Of a DNA stretch of 64,000 bases, positions 44,065 to 53,626 are shown piece by piece. The DNA is from Neorickettsia findlayensis. GTDB lineage: Bacteria; Pseudomonadota; Alphaproteobacteria; Rickettsiales; Anaplasmataceae. How positions within the stretch are numbered: the first letter of the stretch is position 1; each line of letters opens with the position of its first letter. The notes beneath the pieces are model-generated. The model saw only the letters and a list, made by a program, of their open reading frames with translations. It searched no databases and had not been told where the DNA came from. The DNA is taken from NCBI RefSeq assembly GCF_009856525.1, contig NZ_CP047224.1, positions 186,001-250,000 of the forward strand. The letters are read 5' to 3'. The translations under genes were made by a program, and so were the position numbers.

Positions 44065-44595
44065 ATGTCCAGGGTAGGGGAGAGCAGTATTGGTATTTCA
44101 GGTCTAGCCTGTTCCTTTGATCGGTCTACTGGTATAGTGAGATTTTCGTCTGGAGGAGTGAGCGTGAATCATGCCCTCCCTAGCGGTATCTCTTGCGAGG
44201 TTAGTGCGGAACACATCCAGCTGAGTGCCGAGAGTAATGCAATGTCGATGTTGCTGGGCTTGCACAGAAGCTTGCTTAATAATATTGCTTGCGGTTTGAG
44301 AAAAAAGTTCCAGCGTAGGCTTCTACTTAACGGTGTTGGCTATAAAGCTGAGGTGCGGGGTAGGTACCTTATCCTTTATTTGGGATATACGCATAATATT
44401 AAGTATTTTATTTTTGAAACGGTTTCTATTACAGCTGTTAAGCCAACTGAGCTGCTTATTGAAAGTTCGGATAAGCATGTGTTAGGTTTAGTTGTTTCGG
44501 ACCTGTGTTCTCTTAGGAAATACGATCCTTACAAGGGGAAAGGTATTTTTCCAAGTGATGTTGTAATGCCTAGAAAAGAGGCAAAGAAAAAATAG
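44065..44595 (+). CDS. rplF: 50S ribosomal protein uL6
   Basis: 176 residues. Two alpha-beta repeats; RRLLLNGVGYKAEVRGRYLILYLGYTH and the end RKYDPYKGKGI are typical. It lies close to the factor-binding centre of the 50S subunit. Confidence 0.96.
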   Translation: MSRVGESSIGISGLACSFDRSTGIVRFSSGGVSVNHALPSGISCEVSAEHIQLSAESNAMSMLLGLHRSLLNNIACGLRKKFQRRLLLNGVGYKAEVRGRYLILYLGYTHNIKYFIFETVSITAVKPTELLIESSDKHVLGLVVSDLCSLRKYDPYKGKGIFPSDVVMPRKEAKKK

Positions 44596-44614
44596 TGGTT
44601 GTTTTGTATTGTGA

Positions 44615-44968
44615 ATGTCTTTAAAGTTAAACAAGCGTGACAGACGAGCCTTCAGGGCTCACTATCGGAAAAGGGGAAAACTGCCTTTACGTCTCGTCGT
44701 TTCGAGAAAGAATCGCAATTTCCATGCGCAAATTATAGATGATACAAGTGCGAACACGGTGTATCATGTGTCTACTTTGAGTAGAGATTTTGTGAGAAAT
44801 GGTGGTGTCCTCAATTCATCTATTGTGGGTGATCTAGCTGAGTATTTTGTATCTAGAATACCAGAATCTTTGAAGGGATCTAGGGTTGTGTTTGATAGTG
44901 GTGCGTCTGCTTACCACGGATTAGTGGCGCTTTTTGCAGAAAAGGTAAGAGCGTGTTTAGAGTTTTGA
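44615..44968 (+). CDS. rplR: 50S ribosomal protein uL18
   Basis: 117 residues. RAHYRKRGKLPLRLVVSRKNRNFHAQIIDD at the start and VVFDSGASAYHGLVALFAEKVR at the end match uL18, one of the 5S rRNA binders together with uL5 and bL25 (rplE and rplY, both in this window). Confidence 0.95.
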   Translation: MSLKLNKRDRRAFRAHYRKRGKLPLRLVVSRKNRNFHAQIIDDTSANTVYHVSTLSRDFVRNGGVLNSSIVGDLAEYFVSRIPESLKGSRVVFDSGASAYHGLVALFAEKVRACLEF

Positions 44969-44984
44969 GGTCTTTTGTCAGAAA

Positions 44985-45503
44985 ATGAAGAACGTCGATC
45001 ATAGAAATGTGGATCTTTTTGAGAGCGTTGTTGACATAGCAAGAGTAAGTAAAGTTACGAAGGGTGGTCGTCAATTTTCGTTTAGAGTTGCTGCGCTGGT
45101 TGGAGACAAGAAGGGCTCAGTTGGTTATGCTACTGCAAAGCACGATGAGATGCTTGATGCACGCAGTAAGGCTGTGAGAAAGGCAAAAGGTGCTATGATT
45201 CGCTTTCCGCTTAAGGAAGGCAGGACTATTCATCATGATTGTTTCTCGAAGCTTGGTGCTAGCAAACTGTTTATAAAACCTGCTCCTGAAGGTACTGGAA
45301 TAGTTGCTGGTGGTGCCATGCGAAAGTTCTGTGAAATGTTAGGTGTGTCGGATATTATTGCCAAGTCCTATGGTTCCTCTACTTCTGGTATAGTTATACG
45401 AAATGCTCTTAAGGCGTTCTCGCTGGTGTGTTCTCCTGAGTATGTTGCTGGCAAGAGAAATAGAAAGAAGTCAAAATTTGTTAGTGGATCTGTTGCCCAA
45501 TGA
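44985..45503 (+). CDS. rpsE: 30S ribosomal protein uS5
   Basis: 172 residues. [27 protein letters not shown] N-terminal domain, [17 protein letters not shown] and [33 protein letters not shown] in pieces fit uS5. Its stop overlaps rplO by 4 nt, so there is no room for rpmD (uL30), which sits between these genes in many bacteria. Confidence 0.97.
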   Translation: MKNVDHRNVDLFESVVDIARVSKVTKGGRQFSFRVAALVGDKKGSVGYATAKHDEMLDARSKAVRKAKGAMIRFPLKEGRTIHHDCFSKLGASKLFIKPAPEGTGIVAGGAMRKFCEMLGVSDIIAKSYGSSTSGIVIRNALKAFSLVCSPEYVAGKRNRKKSKFVSGSVAQ

Positions 45504-45949
45504 TTAAAGTAAATGATATTTTGCTCTCCCTTGTGACTCGTCGTTCGAAGCGGCGCGGTAGGGGTATAGGTAGTGGTAAAGGTAAAACCTGTGGTAGGGG
45601 TTTCAATGGGCAAGGTTCTAGGACTGGCGTGGCCCTTTCTCGTATGGAAGGGGGACAGCAGTCTTTCCTTCGTGCGTTGCCTAAACGTGGGCAACGGCCC
45701 CTCGCAAAAAAGGTTTATTCTCTTGTTAGCGTTGCGAAAATTGCTTCTCTTGTGGAGTCTGGTGTTTTCTCCTCGGGGGAGATCCACATTTCGAAGGAGT
45801 TGATGCTCAAATGTGGCTTGATCAAGAAGAATTCGCCGGTGAAGGTTTTGGCTTCTGTTGGTGTCTCGCTTGTTGGTCTTAAGATTTCTTCCTGTGAGTA
45901 CGACAAAATTTCTGTTTCTGCTAAACGTGCTTTTGGGTTGCCTGAATGA
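45500..45949 (+). CDS. rplO: 50S ribosomal protein uL15
   Basis: 149 residues. [25 protein letters not shown] and [16 protein letters not shown] are the glycine-rich uL15 signature. Overlaps rpsE and secY by 4 nt on each side, which indicates strict translational coupling. Confidence 0.96.
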   Translation: MIKVNDILLSLVTRRSKRRGRGIGSGKGKTCGRGFNGQGSRTGVALSRMEGGQQSFLRALPKRGQRPLAKKVYSLVSVAKIASLVESGVFSSGEIHISKELMLKCGLIKKNSPVKVLASVGVSLVGLKISSCEYDKISVSAKRAFGLPE

Positions 45950-47256
45950 ATCAATCGAACTTTGGATTACTTTTGTCATCTAAGGATCTGTTCCACCGAC
46001 TATGTTTCTTATTGGTGGCTCTTTTGGTTTACAGGTTTGGTACCTTTATAACTCTTCCTAGTGTCAATCCCGCGCATGTGTCAGAGATCTTTGGTGCCAA
46101 TCTTTCCTCTGGCATAATAGGAATGTTTAACACTTTTTCAGGAGGTGCTCTTGGGAGAATGACACTGTTTGCGCTCAATGTGATGCCATATATAGTCTCT
46201 TCGATTGTGGTTCAGGTGTTTTTCTCGATGCTTAAGAGTGAAGGAAAGGTGAGCGCAGAATTTATGAACGAGTCCAGGTTGTCGTTTTACTCAAAATTGG
46301 TTGCACTTTTTCTCGCTTTCTTTCAGGGTTTTGTTATTGTTGTTGGTCTCGAAAGGACAAAGGCATTTGTTGGGGGTAACGAAGAATTTTATTCTTTGTT
46401 GAAGTATACTTCGGTTTTAACTTTGGTATGCGGGACGTTCTCTTTGATTTGGCTTGGCCAGCAAATTAATTCTAGGGGTATAGGAAATGGTATATCGTTG
46501 ATAATTTTTGCGGGGATAGTCGCAGAAATGCCAGCAATTTTTGGTAATCTCTTTTCTGGTATTGGATCTCCAAGTTCAGGTGTTCTTGGTGTTTTTGTAA
46601 GTTTGTCCTTGCTCTTTTTTGTTGTTTTTTTGGTCGTTCTCGTTGAGCGTGCTTCCAGGAATGTTCCTGTTCATTATCCACGTCGCAGGACTTGGGGTAG
46701 TACACATGGAGACGCTTCTTCTAGTATACCCGTAAAGATTAATGTTTCGGGTGTTATACCTCCAATTTTTGCTAATGCGCTGATTTTATTTCCTTTAACC
46801 TTGGCGAATTTTTCTGCGGATAGCTATCTTGGCGAATTGATTATTAGGTACTTTTCTGTGGGTCAACCGCTATATTTTTTATTACACTCTTCTTTATTGG
46901 TATTTTTCTGTTTTTTTTATAGTGATTTTGTTTTTAACACAACTGAGATTTCTGACTCGCTGAAGAAGGGTGAAGCAATTGTTGCTGGTAGAAGACCTGG
47001 TGTATCAACTAAAAAATATCTTGATTATGTTCTTACGCGTGTTACGGTTGTTGGAGCTGCATATCTTGTTTGTATCTGTGTGGTACCTGAGATTTTTCGT
47101 AGCTACTTCGGCTTTGATGCTATTATTAGTGGTACGAGTTTGTTAATAATCATAAATGTCATAACAGATCTGCTTTCTCAGATCCAGGTGCATCTTTTTA
47201 GTTCTCATTATTCTTCTTTTTTGAAAAAGGGAGGGGTAATTTTTAACAAGCGATGA
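45946..47256 (+). CDS. secY: Protein translocase subunit SecY
   Basis: Channel subunit of SecYEG, which works with the SecA encoded at 9.4-11.9 kb. 436 residues with ten hydrophobic segments. [15 protein letters not shown] at the start, [50 protein letters not shown] and the loop [21 protein letters not shown] are family blocks. It overlaps rplO and adk by 4 nt each. Confidence 0.97.
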   Translation: MNQSNFGLLLSSKDLFHRLCFLLVALLVYRFGTFITLPSVNPAHVSEIFGANLSSGIIGMFNTFSGGALGRMTLFALNVMPYIVSSIVVQVFFSMLKSEGKVSAEFMNESRLSFYSKLVALFLAFFQGFVIVVGLERTKAFVGGNEEFYSLLKYTSVLTLVCGTFSLIWLGQQINSRGIGNGISLIIFAGIVAEMPAIFGNLFSGIGSPSSGVLGVFVSLSLLFFVVFLVVLVERASRNVPVHYPRRRTWGSTHGDASSSIPVKINVSGVIPPIFANALILFPLTLANFSADSYLGELIIRYFSVGQPLYFLLHSSLLVFFCFFYSDFVFNTTEISDSLKKGEAIVAGRRPGVSTKKYLDYVLTRVTVVGAAYLVCICVVPEIFRSYFGFDAIISGTSLLIIINVITDLLSQIQVHLFSSHYSSFLKKGGVIFNKR

Positions 47257-47882
47257 ATTTAGTAATATTTGGCCCGCCTGGCTCTGGCAAGGGTACGCAG
47301 TCCTTGCAGATTTGTTCTTATGTTTCAGCTTCCGTAATTGACTGTGGTAAGCTTTTGAGGACCGCTGCTCTGACTATAACTCAATCTGAGGATCTTAGAG
47401 CTGGAAAGCTCCTTCCGGATGAACTGGTGATAGATGTTATAAAGGAAAAATTGAAAGAGCTAATAAAAGTTGGGGATAATTTTATTCTCGATGGTTTTCC
47501 ACGAAGCGTAGTTCAGTGTCATGCACTATTTGAAATGTCTTCTGAACTGGAGTTTGAGATTTCGTGCCTTGTGAAGTTTGAAGTTTCTGAGAGGGAAGTC
47601 TTTGCCCGGCTTTTGGAGAGGTTCGTTTGTAAGGCATGCGGTGGCCTTCATGATGTTGTTTTAGGCAGGTGTATTTCCTGTGGTAGTGTTGAATATGAAA
47701 GGCGTAGTGATGATCTCAAAGTTGAGTCTATAAAAAAGAGATTGATGCTATATAGCGCTGTTGAGCGGGATATTGTAAACTTGTTCAGGTCTAGGTCTAT
47801 AAAAGTGTTGAGCATAGATGCGGGCCGTTCTGTGGACGAGGTTGCAGCTGATCTTAGGACGCAGCTTTTGATGTTTATATGA
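47253..47882 (+). CDS. adk: Adenylate kinase with a four-cysteine lid
   Basis: Converts ATP + AMP to two ADP. 209 residues. P-loop [11 protein letters not shown] (residues about 5-15), DGFPRSVVQ for AMP binding and the lid region with CKACGGLHD...[17 protein letters not shown]. The two CxxC pairs (near residues 127-130 and 147-150) should bind zinc in the lid, as in the Gram-positive type enzymes; E. coli Adk lacks them. Overlaps secY by 4 nt. Confidence 0.96.
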   Translation: MNLVIFGPPGSGKGTQSLQICSYVSASVIDCGKLLRTAALTITQSEDLRAGKLLPDELVIDVIKEKLKELIKVGDNFILDGFPRSVVQCHALFEMSSELEFEISCLVKFEVSEREVFARLLERFVCKACGGLHDVVLGRCISCGSVEYERRSDDLKVESIKKRLMLYSAVERDIVNLFRSRSIKVLSIDAGRSVDEVAADLRTQLLMFI

Positions 47883-47897
47883 GATGTATTTGAGTGT

Positions 47898-48269
47898 ATG
47901 AGGTTTTTAGGGGTAAACTTGCCGGATAATAAGGCGGTTGTAATTGCTTTGACGTATGTATATGGGATAGGCCTGCCTACCGCAAGAAAAATTTGTTCTA
48001 GTCTTGCTATAGATGGATCTGCCAAATTGCTAGACTTAGGGCAGGAACAGCTAAGTTCTATTGTGTCATACATCAAGAACAGTGTTCCATTTGAAGGAGA
48101 GTTAAGGAAGTCTGTTGCCTTTTCGATTAAGCACTTAGTGGATATAAAGTGCTACAGAGGGGTGAGACATAGAAAAAATCTGCCTGTTAGAGGACAGAGA
48201 ACTAGGACAAATGCCCGTACTAGAAAGGGTAAAGTTAGGGTTCCTATTGCAGCTAAGAAAAGAGTTTAG
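47898..48269 (+). CDS. rpsM: 30S ribosomal protein uS13
   Basis: 123 residues. GVNLPDNKAVVIALTYVYGIG and the basic tail RHRKNLPVRGQRTRTNARTRKG are diagnostic. rpmJ (bL36), which often precedes rpsM, is absent: adk ends 15 nt upstream. Confidence 0.97.
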   Translation: MRFLGVNLPDNKAVVIALTYVYGIGLPTARKICSSLAIDGSAKLLDLGQEQLSSIVSYIKNSVPFEGELRKSVAFSIKHLVDIKCYRGVRHRKNLPVRGQRTRTNARTRKGKVRVPIAAKKRV

Positions 48270-48281
48270 TATTCGATATAC

Positions 48282-48644
48282 ATGAAAGAGAAAAAAAGTA
48301 TCGTTTCGGGTAATGCGCACGTTATTGTAACGTTTAATAACGTCTATATTACTGTCACCGATCATCAGGGTAATGTACAAGGCTGGGCCAGTTCTGGCTC
48401 GGTTGGCTTTAAGGGTAATAAGAAGTCTACCGCATACGCTGCGCAGTCCGTTGCAACAACCTTAATGACGAAGCTGAAGCGCATTGGACTGAAGATTCTT
48501 AATGTGCATTTAAGTGGTTCTAATCCAATTAGGGAGGCTGCACTTCGCGCAATTCGGAATTCCGGGATTGTAATTATCTCTCTTCAGGACATGACGCCTG
48601 TTCCACATAATGGAGTAAGGCTGAGAAGAAGACGTAGGGTTTAG
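48282..48644 (+). CDS. rpsK: 30S ribosomal protein uS11
   Basis: 120 residues, short at the N-terminus compared with E. coli (129). AHVIVTFNNVYITVTDHQGNV, SSGSVGFKGNKKSTAYAAQ and MTPVPHNGVRLRRRRRV are typical. Located in the alpha part of the cluster. rpsD, usually next in enterobacteria, is absent, as is common in alphaproteobacteria. Confidence 0.97.
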   Translation: MKEKKSIVSGNAHVIVTFNNVYITVTDHQGNVQGWASSGSVGFKGNKKSTAYAAQSVATTLMTKLKRIGLKILNVHLSGSNPIREAALRAIRNSGIVIISLQDMTPVPHNGVRLRRRRRV

Positions 48645-48686
48645 TCTTTTCTTTTATATATGATTTTTGACGTTGTGTAGTTTGTT

Positions 48687-49688
48687 ATGAGTGTTGTATT
48701 AAGTAAGGGTTCTTTGGTCGATGTTTTTTCTTCTCCATCTGTTGTTTTGAACCAAATTCGGGAAGGGTACTCTGCTGAGTTCATCGTTGAGCCCTTGCGC
48801 GTGGGGTTTGGACTGACAATTGGTAATGCAATGCGTAGGGTTCTTCTTTCGTCTCTTAGTGGTTTTGCTATAAGTGCTGTTGGGATTAAGGGTTTAACGC
48901 ACGAATTTTCTTGTATACCTGGGGTGCGTGAGGACTTTGCTGACCTTGCGCTCAACTTGAAAAAGGTGGTTTTAAAAAGTATTTCTGGTGCCACATCTGG
49001 GAGTTTGCATCTTTCTGTTACGGGTGGAGGTGCTGTATTCTCTAGTATGATTTCTCCTAGTCGCGATTTCGAAGTTGTTAATGGGGATTTACTGATATGC
49101 AATGTTGCTGAAGGGGTTTCATTAGAGATGGAAATGAAGGTGAGTAGCGGTTTTGGATATGTTTCATCTGTCTCTGTTAAAAAGGATGAATACGACCTTG
49201 AAGGTGCCGTTCCAATAGATGCAATTTATAATCCTGTCCGTACTGTGAATTTTACAGTTAAGCCTACTAGTGCTGGCAGCTTTGTTGGGCACGACAAGTT
49301 GACTCTTTATGTTGAGACGAATGGCGCTATTGATCCGAAGAGTGCTGTTCTTGAAGCCAGTAAGATACTGTCGGCTCAAGCGAGGTGTTTTCTTAATATT
49401 GCGGACCCCGAACATCGAGTTCATGGAGTTTCTTCTAGTGTTTCCACTTCTGATAGGAATGATGCTAGTGATCTTTTATCCGCGCGCATCGATCGTTTAT
49501 ATTTGTCTGCAAGGGCAAGAAAATGTCTTAATGGTGAGAATATAGTTTATATAAGGGATTTGGTTTCCAGAACTGAGGCTGATTTGTTGAAAGCACCAAA
49601 CTTCGGTAGGCGTTCTTTAGAAGAAGTAAAAAAGGAGCTGTTTAGTAAGGGATTAAGTCTTGGTATGGATCTCGATAACCATGGTTAA
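48687..49688 (+). CDS. rpoA: RNA polymerase alpha subunit
   Basis: 333 residues. The N-terminal assembly domain holds EPLRVGFGLTIGNAMRRVLLSSLSG and the C-terminal domain (from about residue 260) ends ARKCLNGENIVYIRDLVSRTEADLLKAPNFGRRSLEEVK, which contacts UP elements and activators. The flexible linker is short but present. rplQ follows after 18 nt. Confidence 0.97.
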   Translation: MSVVLSKGSLVDVFSSPSVVLNQIREGYSAEFIVEPLRVGFGLTIGNAMRRVLLSSLSGFAISAVGIKGLTHEFSCIPGVREDFADLALNLKKVVLKSISGATSGSLHLSVTGGGAVFSSMISPSRDFEVVNGDLLICNVAEGVSLEMEMKVSSGFGYVSSVSVKKDEYDLEGAVPIDAIYNPVRTVNFTVKPTSAGSFVGHDKLTLYVETNGAIDPKSAVLEASKILSAQARCFLNIADPEHRVHGVSSSVSTSDRNDASDLLSARIDRLYLSARARKCLNGENIVYIRDLVSRTEADLLKAPNFGRRSLEEVKKELFSKGLSLGMDLDNHG

Positions 49689-49706
49689 ACTTTATGGGAA
49701 TTTATT

Positions 49707-50060
49707 ATGAAGCACAGGTTAAAGAAGCATAGATTATCAAGGAATTCTTCGCATAGGATGTCGCTTATGTGCAATCTTTCCGTCTCGATAATAGAGCATG
49801 GGCGAGTACAAACTACTTTGGCTAGGGCGATTGCTCTAAGGCCGTTTATTGAAAAATTAGTCACTAAAGCTAGGGTACCGGAATCATTGTCTATGAGAAG
49901 ACTTTTACTCTCTCGTATTAAGAATGAGTCTGCGGTTACAAAACTCATCAATGAGGTTGCACGACGTTATGTAGATCGTCCAGGTGGTTACTGTAGGATC
50001 ATAAGGACAGGGTACAGAGTTGGTGATGCAGCCCCAATGGCTATCATAGAGTTTGTATAA
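49707..50060 (+). CDS. rplQ: 50S ribosomal protein bL17
   Basis: 117 residues. MKHRLKKHRLSRNSSHRMSL and ALRPFIEKLVTKA, then GYCRIIRTGYRVGDAAPMAIIEFV at the end, match bL17. Last gene of the ribosomal cluster; it converges with the MerR-like gene 18 nt away, with no obvious hairpin terminator between them. Confidence 0.96.
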   Translation: MKHRLKKHRLSRNSSHRMSLMCNLSVSIIEHGRVQTTLARAIALRPFIEKLVTKARVPESLSMRRLLLSRIKNESAVTKLINEVARRYVDRPGGYCRIIRTGYRVGDAAPMAIIEFV

Positions 50061-50078
50061 GGTTTCACCTACGCTTTC

Positions 50079-50402
50079 TTAATCTCTAGCGAATTTTGTA
50101 AGGAAATCTCTAAGCGACCTGAGATGCTCCGTCGCCATCTCGAGTTCTGCTTGATTTGTATCCCCTTCCAAGGCTGACCGTGCACCTCTGATTGTCATTC
50201 CTCTTTTGTGAAGCAGTTCTTGTATTTTCTGTATTACCTTTATATCGCTTTGTGTATAAAGTCTTTTTCCAGAGTGTCTTTTTGGTTTAAGTGTTTCAGG
50301 AAACTGAGTTTCCCAGTATCTCAATACATATTCTTTTAGACCTATAATTTTGGCGACCTCACGTATTGAATAATATAGTTTTCCTTTTTCAAAGCAAAAC
50401 AT
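50079..50402 (-). CDS. MerR-family transcriptional regulator
   Basis: 107 residues. The N-terminal winged helix is clear: YSIREVAKIIGLKEYVLRYWETQFPETLKPKRHSGKRLYTQSDIKVIQKIQELLHKRGMTI (residues about 10-70). The short tail is probably a dimerising helix and has no metal-binding cysteines, so it is unlike metal sensors and resembles the small alphaproteobacterial MerR group found near infC/ihf genes. It overlaps the 3' end of pgpA by 14 nt. Target unknown. Confidence 0.85.
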   Translation of the reverse strand: MFCFEKGKLYYSIREVAKIIGLKEYVLRYWETQFPETLKPKRHSGKRLYTQSDIKVIQKIQELLHKRGMTIRGARSALEGDTNQAELEMATEHLRSLRDFLTKFARD

Positions 50403-50898
50403 ACGGAATAATTAAAATTATTAAGAAAGCAATAATTGCTGCGAGCAAGTCATCAAGCATTACTCCAAAACCTCTGTGTATGTTTTTTTGCACGAAACTT
50501 ATAGGCCAGGGTTTTACTATATCTAAGAACCTGAACAGTCCGAATGATGTGATGCACAGAAGCAACATGACAGAAGGCTCAAAGCTATTTCCAAATGTAC
50601 AACTAATGCACAAGAACAAAATTATTTGTGCGACCAGTTCGTCTATTATAACTTCCTTCGGGTCTTCCAATGAGTAGGTTGCTTCATATTTATCACAGCT
50701 CCATATACCGATTAGGAACAGGCATGATGAGATTAGGACAACATATACGATGGAGAGCGGAAAAAATATAATCAGCGGAAGAAAAACAAATGCAAGTGCG
50801 CTACCCAGCGTTCCAGGTAACGCCGAAAGGTAACCAATACCAAAGCATGTTGCACATTTTACAAATACATCCTGTTGTTTCTTCTTATGATTTTCCAT
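50389..50898 (-). CDS. pgpA: Phosphatidylglycerophosphatase A
   Basis: Dephosphorylates phosphatidylglycerol phosphate to phosphatidylglycerol at the inner membrane. 169 residues from the ATG at 50898; a longer start at 50961 would overlap infC by 77 nt. All family motifs are present: GIGYLSALPGTLGS near the start, KEVIIDELVAQ in the middle, and FRFLDIVKPWPISF and GVMLDDLLAAI near the end, with several membrane helices. This is the intact counterpart of the degenerate paralogue at 5562-6263. It overlaps infC by 14 nt and the MerR-like gene by 14 nt. Confidence 0.93.
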   Translation of the reverse strand: MENHKKKQQDVFVKCATCFGIGYLSALPGTLGSALAFVFLPLIIFFPLSIVYVVLISSCLFLIGIWSCDKYEATYSLEDPKEVIIDELVAQIILFLCISCTFGNSFEPSVMLLLCITSFGLFRFLDIVKPWPISFVQKNIHRGFGVMLDDLLAAIIAFLIILIIPYVLL

Positions 50899-51454
50899 TA
50901 GGAGCAAGGATGATAAAAAAATTATTGTTATTCTGCACAACTTCTTTTTCCAATTTACCAACCTCGGATCCGACCTCCTCTACAACTTTGTTCAGTAAGT
51001 TGATAGCAAGGTTTTTGTTAGTCATTTCTCTACCACGGAGCCTCACCACAACTTTCACTTTGTCTTCCTCTTGTAAAAATTCCCTAATTTTTTTGAGTTT
51101 CGTATTCAGATCGCCCGCTCCTATGGATTGGCGTAACTGGACCTCTTTCACCGTGGCAGACTTTTGCTTCCTTCGTTTGAGGTTAGATTCCTTCTTTGCC
51201 TCATATTTGTATTTTCCGTAGTCCAATATTTTACATATTGGTGGAACCACAGCTGAAGACACCTCTACTAAGTCCAAATTTCTATTTTTGGCTAGCTGTA
51301 GTGCTTCGGCAATCTTCATCACTCCCATGAACTTATCGTTCACGTCTATCACTCTTACTTCGTTGTTCGCGTTTGCATAACTCCAGACAATTCTTTTGTC
51401 TGTATTAGACCTATTTGGATAGCGGCCAGCGAAATTCTTTTCTTTATTCTTCAA
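50885..51454 (-). CDS. infC: Translation initiation factor IF-3
   Basis: Binds the 30S subunit, prevents early 50S joining and checks the start codon. 189 residues. NNEVRVIDVNDKFMGVMKIAEALQLA (N-terminal domain), the lysine-rich linker with KYKYEAKKESNLKRRKQK, and KEVQLRQSIGAGDLNTKLKKIREFLQEEDKVKVVVRLRGRE in pieces are typical. The start appears to be a TTG at 51454 (ATA and AAT codons stand before it), fitting the rare start codons used for IF-3 self-control in other bacteria; the exact start is uncertain. It follows thrS by 34 nt, a common gene pair. Confidence 0.94.
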   Translation of the reverse strand: MKNKEKNFAGRYPNRSNTDKRIVWSYANANNEVRVIDVNDKFMGVMKIAEALQLAKNRNLDLVEVSSAVVPPICKILDYGKYKYEAKKESNLKRRKQKSATVKEVQLRQSIGAGDLNTKLKKIREFLQEEDKVKVVVRLRGREMTNKNLAINLLNKVVEEVGSEVGKLEKEVVQNNNNFFIILAPNGKS

Positions 51455-51488
51455 ATTTATTAAACCTCAAATTCTTCTTATATTAGTG

Positions 51489-53399
51489 CTACTTAATTTG
51501 TCGAACATTTAACTCCCCTAATATTTCTTCAAGGGCTGCGTCAACTGTTTTCACTTCGGATTCACTTGAACCTATTCTTCGTACCGCAACGCTATTACTT
51601 TTTTCTTCAATTTTACCAATGATCCACAAAATTGGGACCCTTCTTATTGTATGATACCTGACTTTGTAATCAATTCTTTGATTACTGAGGTCAACAACAG
51701 CACGCACACTTGCTCTGGATAGATGATTCACAATTGACTGTGCATATTCTTCAACCTTTTCCGTAATGGTGAGGACTGCTACCTGTGTGGGAGCGAGCCA
51801 CAATGGAAATTTGCCATCATAATGTTCAATTAAGATACCTAAGAAACGCTCGAATGTACCCAAAATTGCTCTGTGCAGCATTACCGGATGCTGTTTTTTT
51901 CCTTCATGATCTACATAAGTTGCATTTAGACGCTTTGGCAATACAAAATCGACCTGTAGAGTACCACACTGCCATTTTCTCTTTAATGCATCTACAAGTA
52001 CGAACTCTATTTTTGGGCCATAGAATGCTCCTTCCCCGGGATTAAGTGTATAAGCCAACCCAACTTTATCTATAGCAGACTTTAGTGCAATTTCTGCTTT
52101 GTCCCAGGTTTCATCATCTCCAAGGCGCACCTCAGGTCGATCTGAAAAGCGTACTTCTACTGCTGTGAATCCAAGATCTCTGTAGACCTCTTTTAGTAGT
52201 TCACAAAACGCAGTAGTCTCATCACAGATTTGTTCAGGTGTGCAGAAAATATGCGCGTCATCCTGAACAAAGCCTCTGACCCTCATTAGACCATGCAATG
52301 CTCCAGAAGCTTCATTTCTGTGACACATACCAAATTCTGCTAGCCGCAGTGGCAGATCTCTATAACTTTTTAGAGATTGTTTAAAGACCTCAATATGTGC
52401 TGGGCAGCTCATTGGTTTGAGTGAAAATTCGCCATCATCCGAACTTATAACGAACATATTCTCTCTGAACTTGGCCCAATGTCCTGATCTTTCCCATATG
52501 CACCTGCTGTATACAATTGGTGTTTTTATCTCGCGATAACCATGCACCCTGAGCTTACTGCGAATGTAACTCTCCAATATTCTGTACAGGATAAATCCAT
52601 TCTCGTGCCAGAAAACCTGTCCTTGGGCTTCTTCCTGTAGATGAAAGAGTTCCATTGTTTTACCAATAGCACGATGATCCCTCTTTTTTGCTTCATGTAA
52701 GAAGGAAAGATAATTGTTCAATTCGTCTTTTGTTGCCCATGCGGTGCCATATATACGTTGCAAGGAGTCATTTTTTGCGTTACCACGCCAGTAAGCAGTT
52801 GATACTTTCAGTAATTTGAAATGTTTCAACCAACCTGTTGATGGTGCGTGCGGACCACGACACAAGTCAATAAAATCACCCTGCTTGTATACAGAAATCT
52901 TTTCTTCAGAAGGAATCTTACTGATAAGTTCAACTTTGTATTTTTCGCCCTTTTTTTGGAAAAACGAAACTGCATCGTCTCTGTTCCATTCTTCGCGTGT
53001 TATTCGGTAGTTTTTCTGGATAATTTCTTTAATTTTCTCTTCTATCTTTTCGAAATCACTATCAGAGAAAGGTGTGGGAGTAGAAAAATCGTAATAAAAA
53101 CCATCATCAATGACTGGTCCTGTTCCTAATTTTGTTTCTGGATATAGCTCCTGTACTGCTTGTGCCATGATATGAGCACAATCGTGCCTTAGTATTTCGA
53201 TTCCTGCTTCGCTTTCGACCAGAATGGGCTCTATATCTGCATCACATTCGAGACGATAAGAGAGATCAACACTGACACCATTTACATAAGCTGCAACTGT
53301 CCTAGAAAAAACTCCAGCATCAAAAGTAGAGATTACAGATCCAACAGTTTCACCAAAGGTTGCGGTTAGAGAAGAGGACAGAAGAGTTACGGTTAACAC
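51489..53399 (-). CDS. thrS: Threonyl-tRNA synthetase
   Basis: Charges tRNA-Thr. 636 residues from the GTG at 53399 with GGGGTG about nine bases upstream; a TTG at 53411 would add four residues. The N-terminal TGS domain, the editing domain with [11 protein letters not shown] and [12 protein letters not shown], and the catalytic core with zinc ligands MSCPAHIE (Cys) and [12 protein letters not shown] (His) and motif 2 [22 protein letters not shown] are intact. The anticodon-binding domain follows. It is cotranscribed with infC. Confidence 0.96.
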   Translation of the reverse strand: MLTVTLLSSSLTATFGETVGSVISTFDAGVFSRTVAAYVNGVSVDLSYRLECDADIEPILVESEAGIEILRHDCAHIMAQAVQELYPETKLGTGPVIDDGFYYDFSTPTPFSDSDFEKIEEKIKEIIQKNYRITREEWNRDDAVSFFQKKGEKYKVELISKIPSEEKISVYKQGDFIDLCRGPHAPSTGWLKHFKLLKVSTAYWRGNAKNDSLQRIYGTAWATKDELNNYLSFLHEAKKRDHRAIGKTMELFHLQEEAQGQVFWHENGFILYRILESYIRSKLRVHGYREIKTPIVYSRCIWERSGHWAKFRENMFVISSDDGEFSLKPMSCPAHIEVFKQSLKSYRDLPLRLAEFGMCHRNEASGALHGLMRVRGFVQDDAHIFCTPEQICDETTAFCELLKEVYRDLGFTAVEVRFSDRPEVRLGDDETWDKAEIALKSAIDKVGLAYTLNPGEGAFYGPKIEFVLVDALKRKWQCGTLQVDFVLPKRLNATYVDHEGKKQHPVMLHRAILGTFERFLGILIEHYDGKFPLWLAPTQVAVLTITEKVEEYAQSIVNHLSRASVRAVVDLSNQRIDYKVRYHTIRRVPILWIIGKIEEKSNSVAVRRIGSSESEVKTVDAALEEILGELNVRQIK

Positions 53400-53487
53400 G
53401 ATACACCCCAAAAGTGACTCTCAAGCAAAAGCAGTACCGCGAACACAGGATCCAAAAAAAATGCTCCTAAGAAACTCTTATAACCCG

Positions 53488-53560
53488 TGATCTCGGTGCG
53501 ATTCGAACGCACGACCCTTTGATTAAAAGTCAAATGCTCTGCCGACTGAGCTACGAGATC
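53488..53560 (-). tRNA. tRNA-Lys (TTT anticodon)
   Basis: 73-nt cloverleaf on the minus strand. The acceptor GATCTCG pairs fully with CGAGATC, discriminator A. Anticodon loop CTTTTAA, TTT at 53527-53525. T arm GTGCG-TTCGAAT-CGCAC. CCA is not encoded. It lies 88 nt upstream of thrS. Confidence 0.96.
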
Positions 53561-53571
53561 AACTGACCGAA

Positions 53572-53600
53572 ATTTTACAATGAAAGGATGAAAGAATCAA
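53572..53600 (-). promoter_or_regulatory. Predicted promoter of tRNA-Lys
   Basis: On the minus strand: TTGATT (53600-53595), a 17-nt spacer and TAAAAT (53577-53572), 11 nt before the tRNA 5' end. It falls between the hypothetical gene and the tRNA. Confidence 0.5.
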
Positions 53601-53626
53601 TTATAATATAGGAAAAGAGGGCAATT

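Noticed and set aside
45368..45979. 203-codon antisense open frame
   Set aside because: Runs opposite rpsE, rplO and secY; composition typical of a shadow frame.
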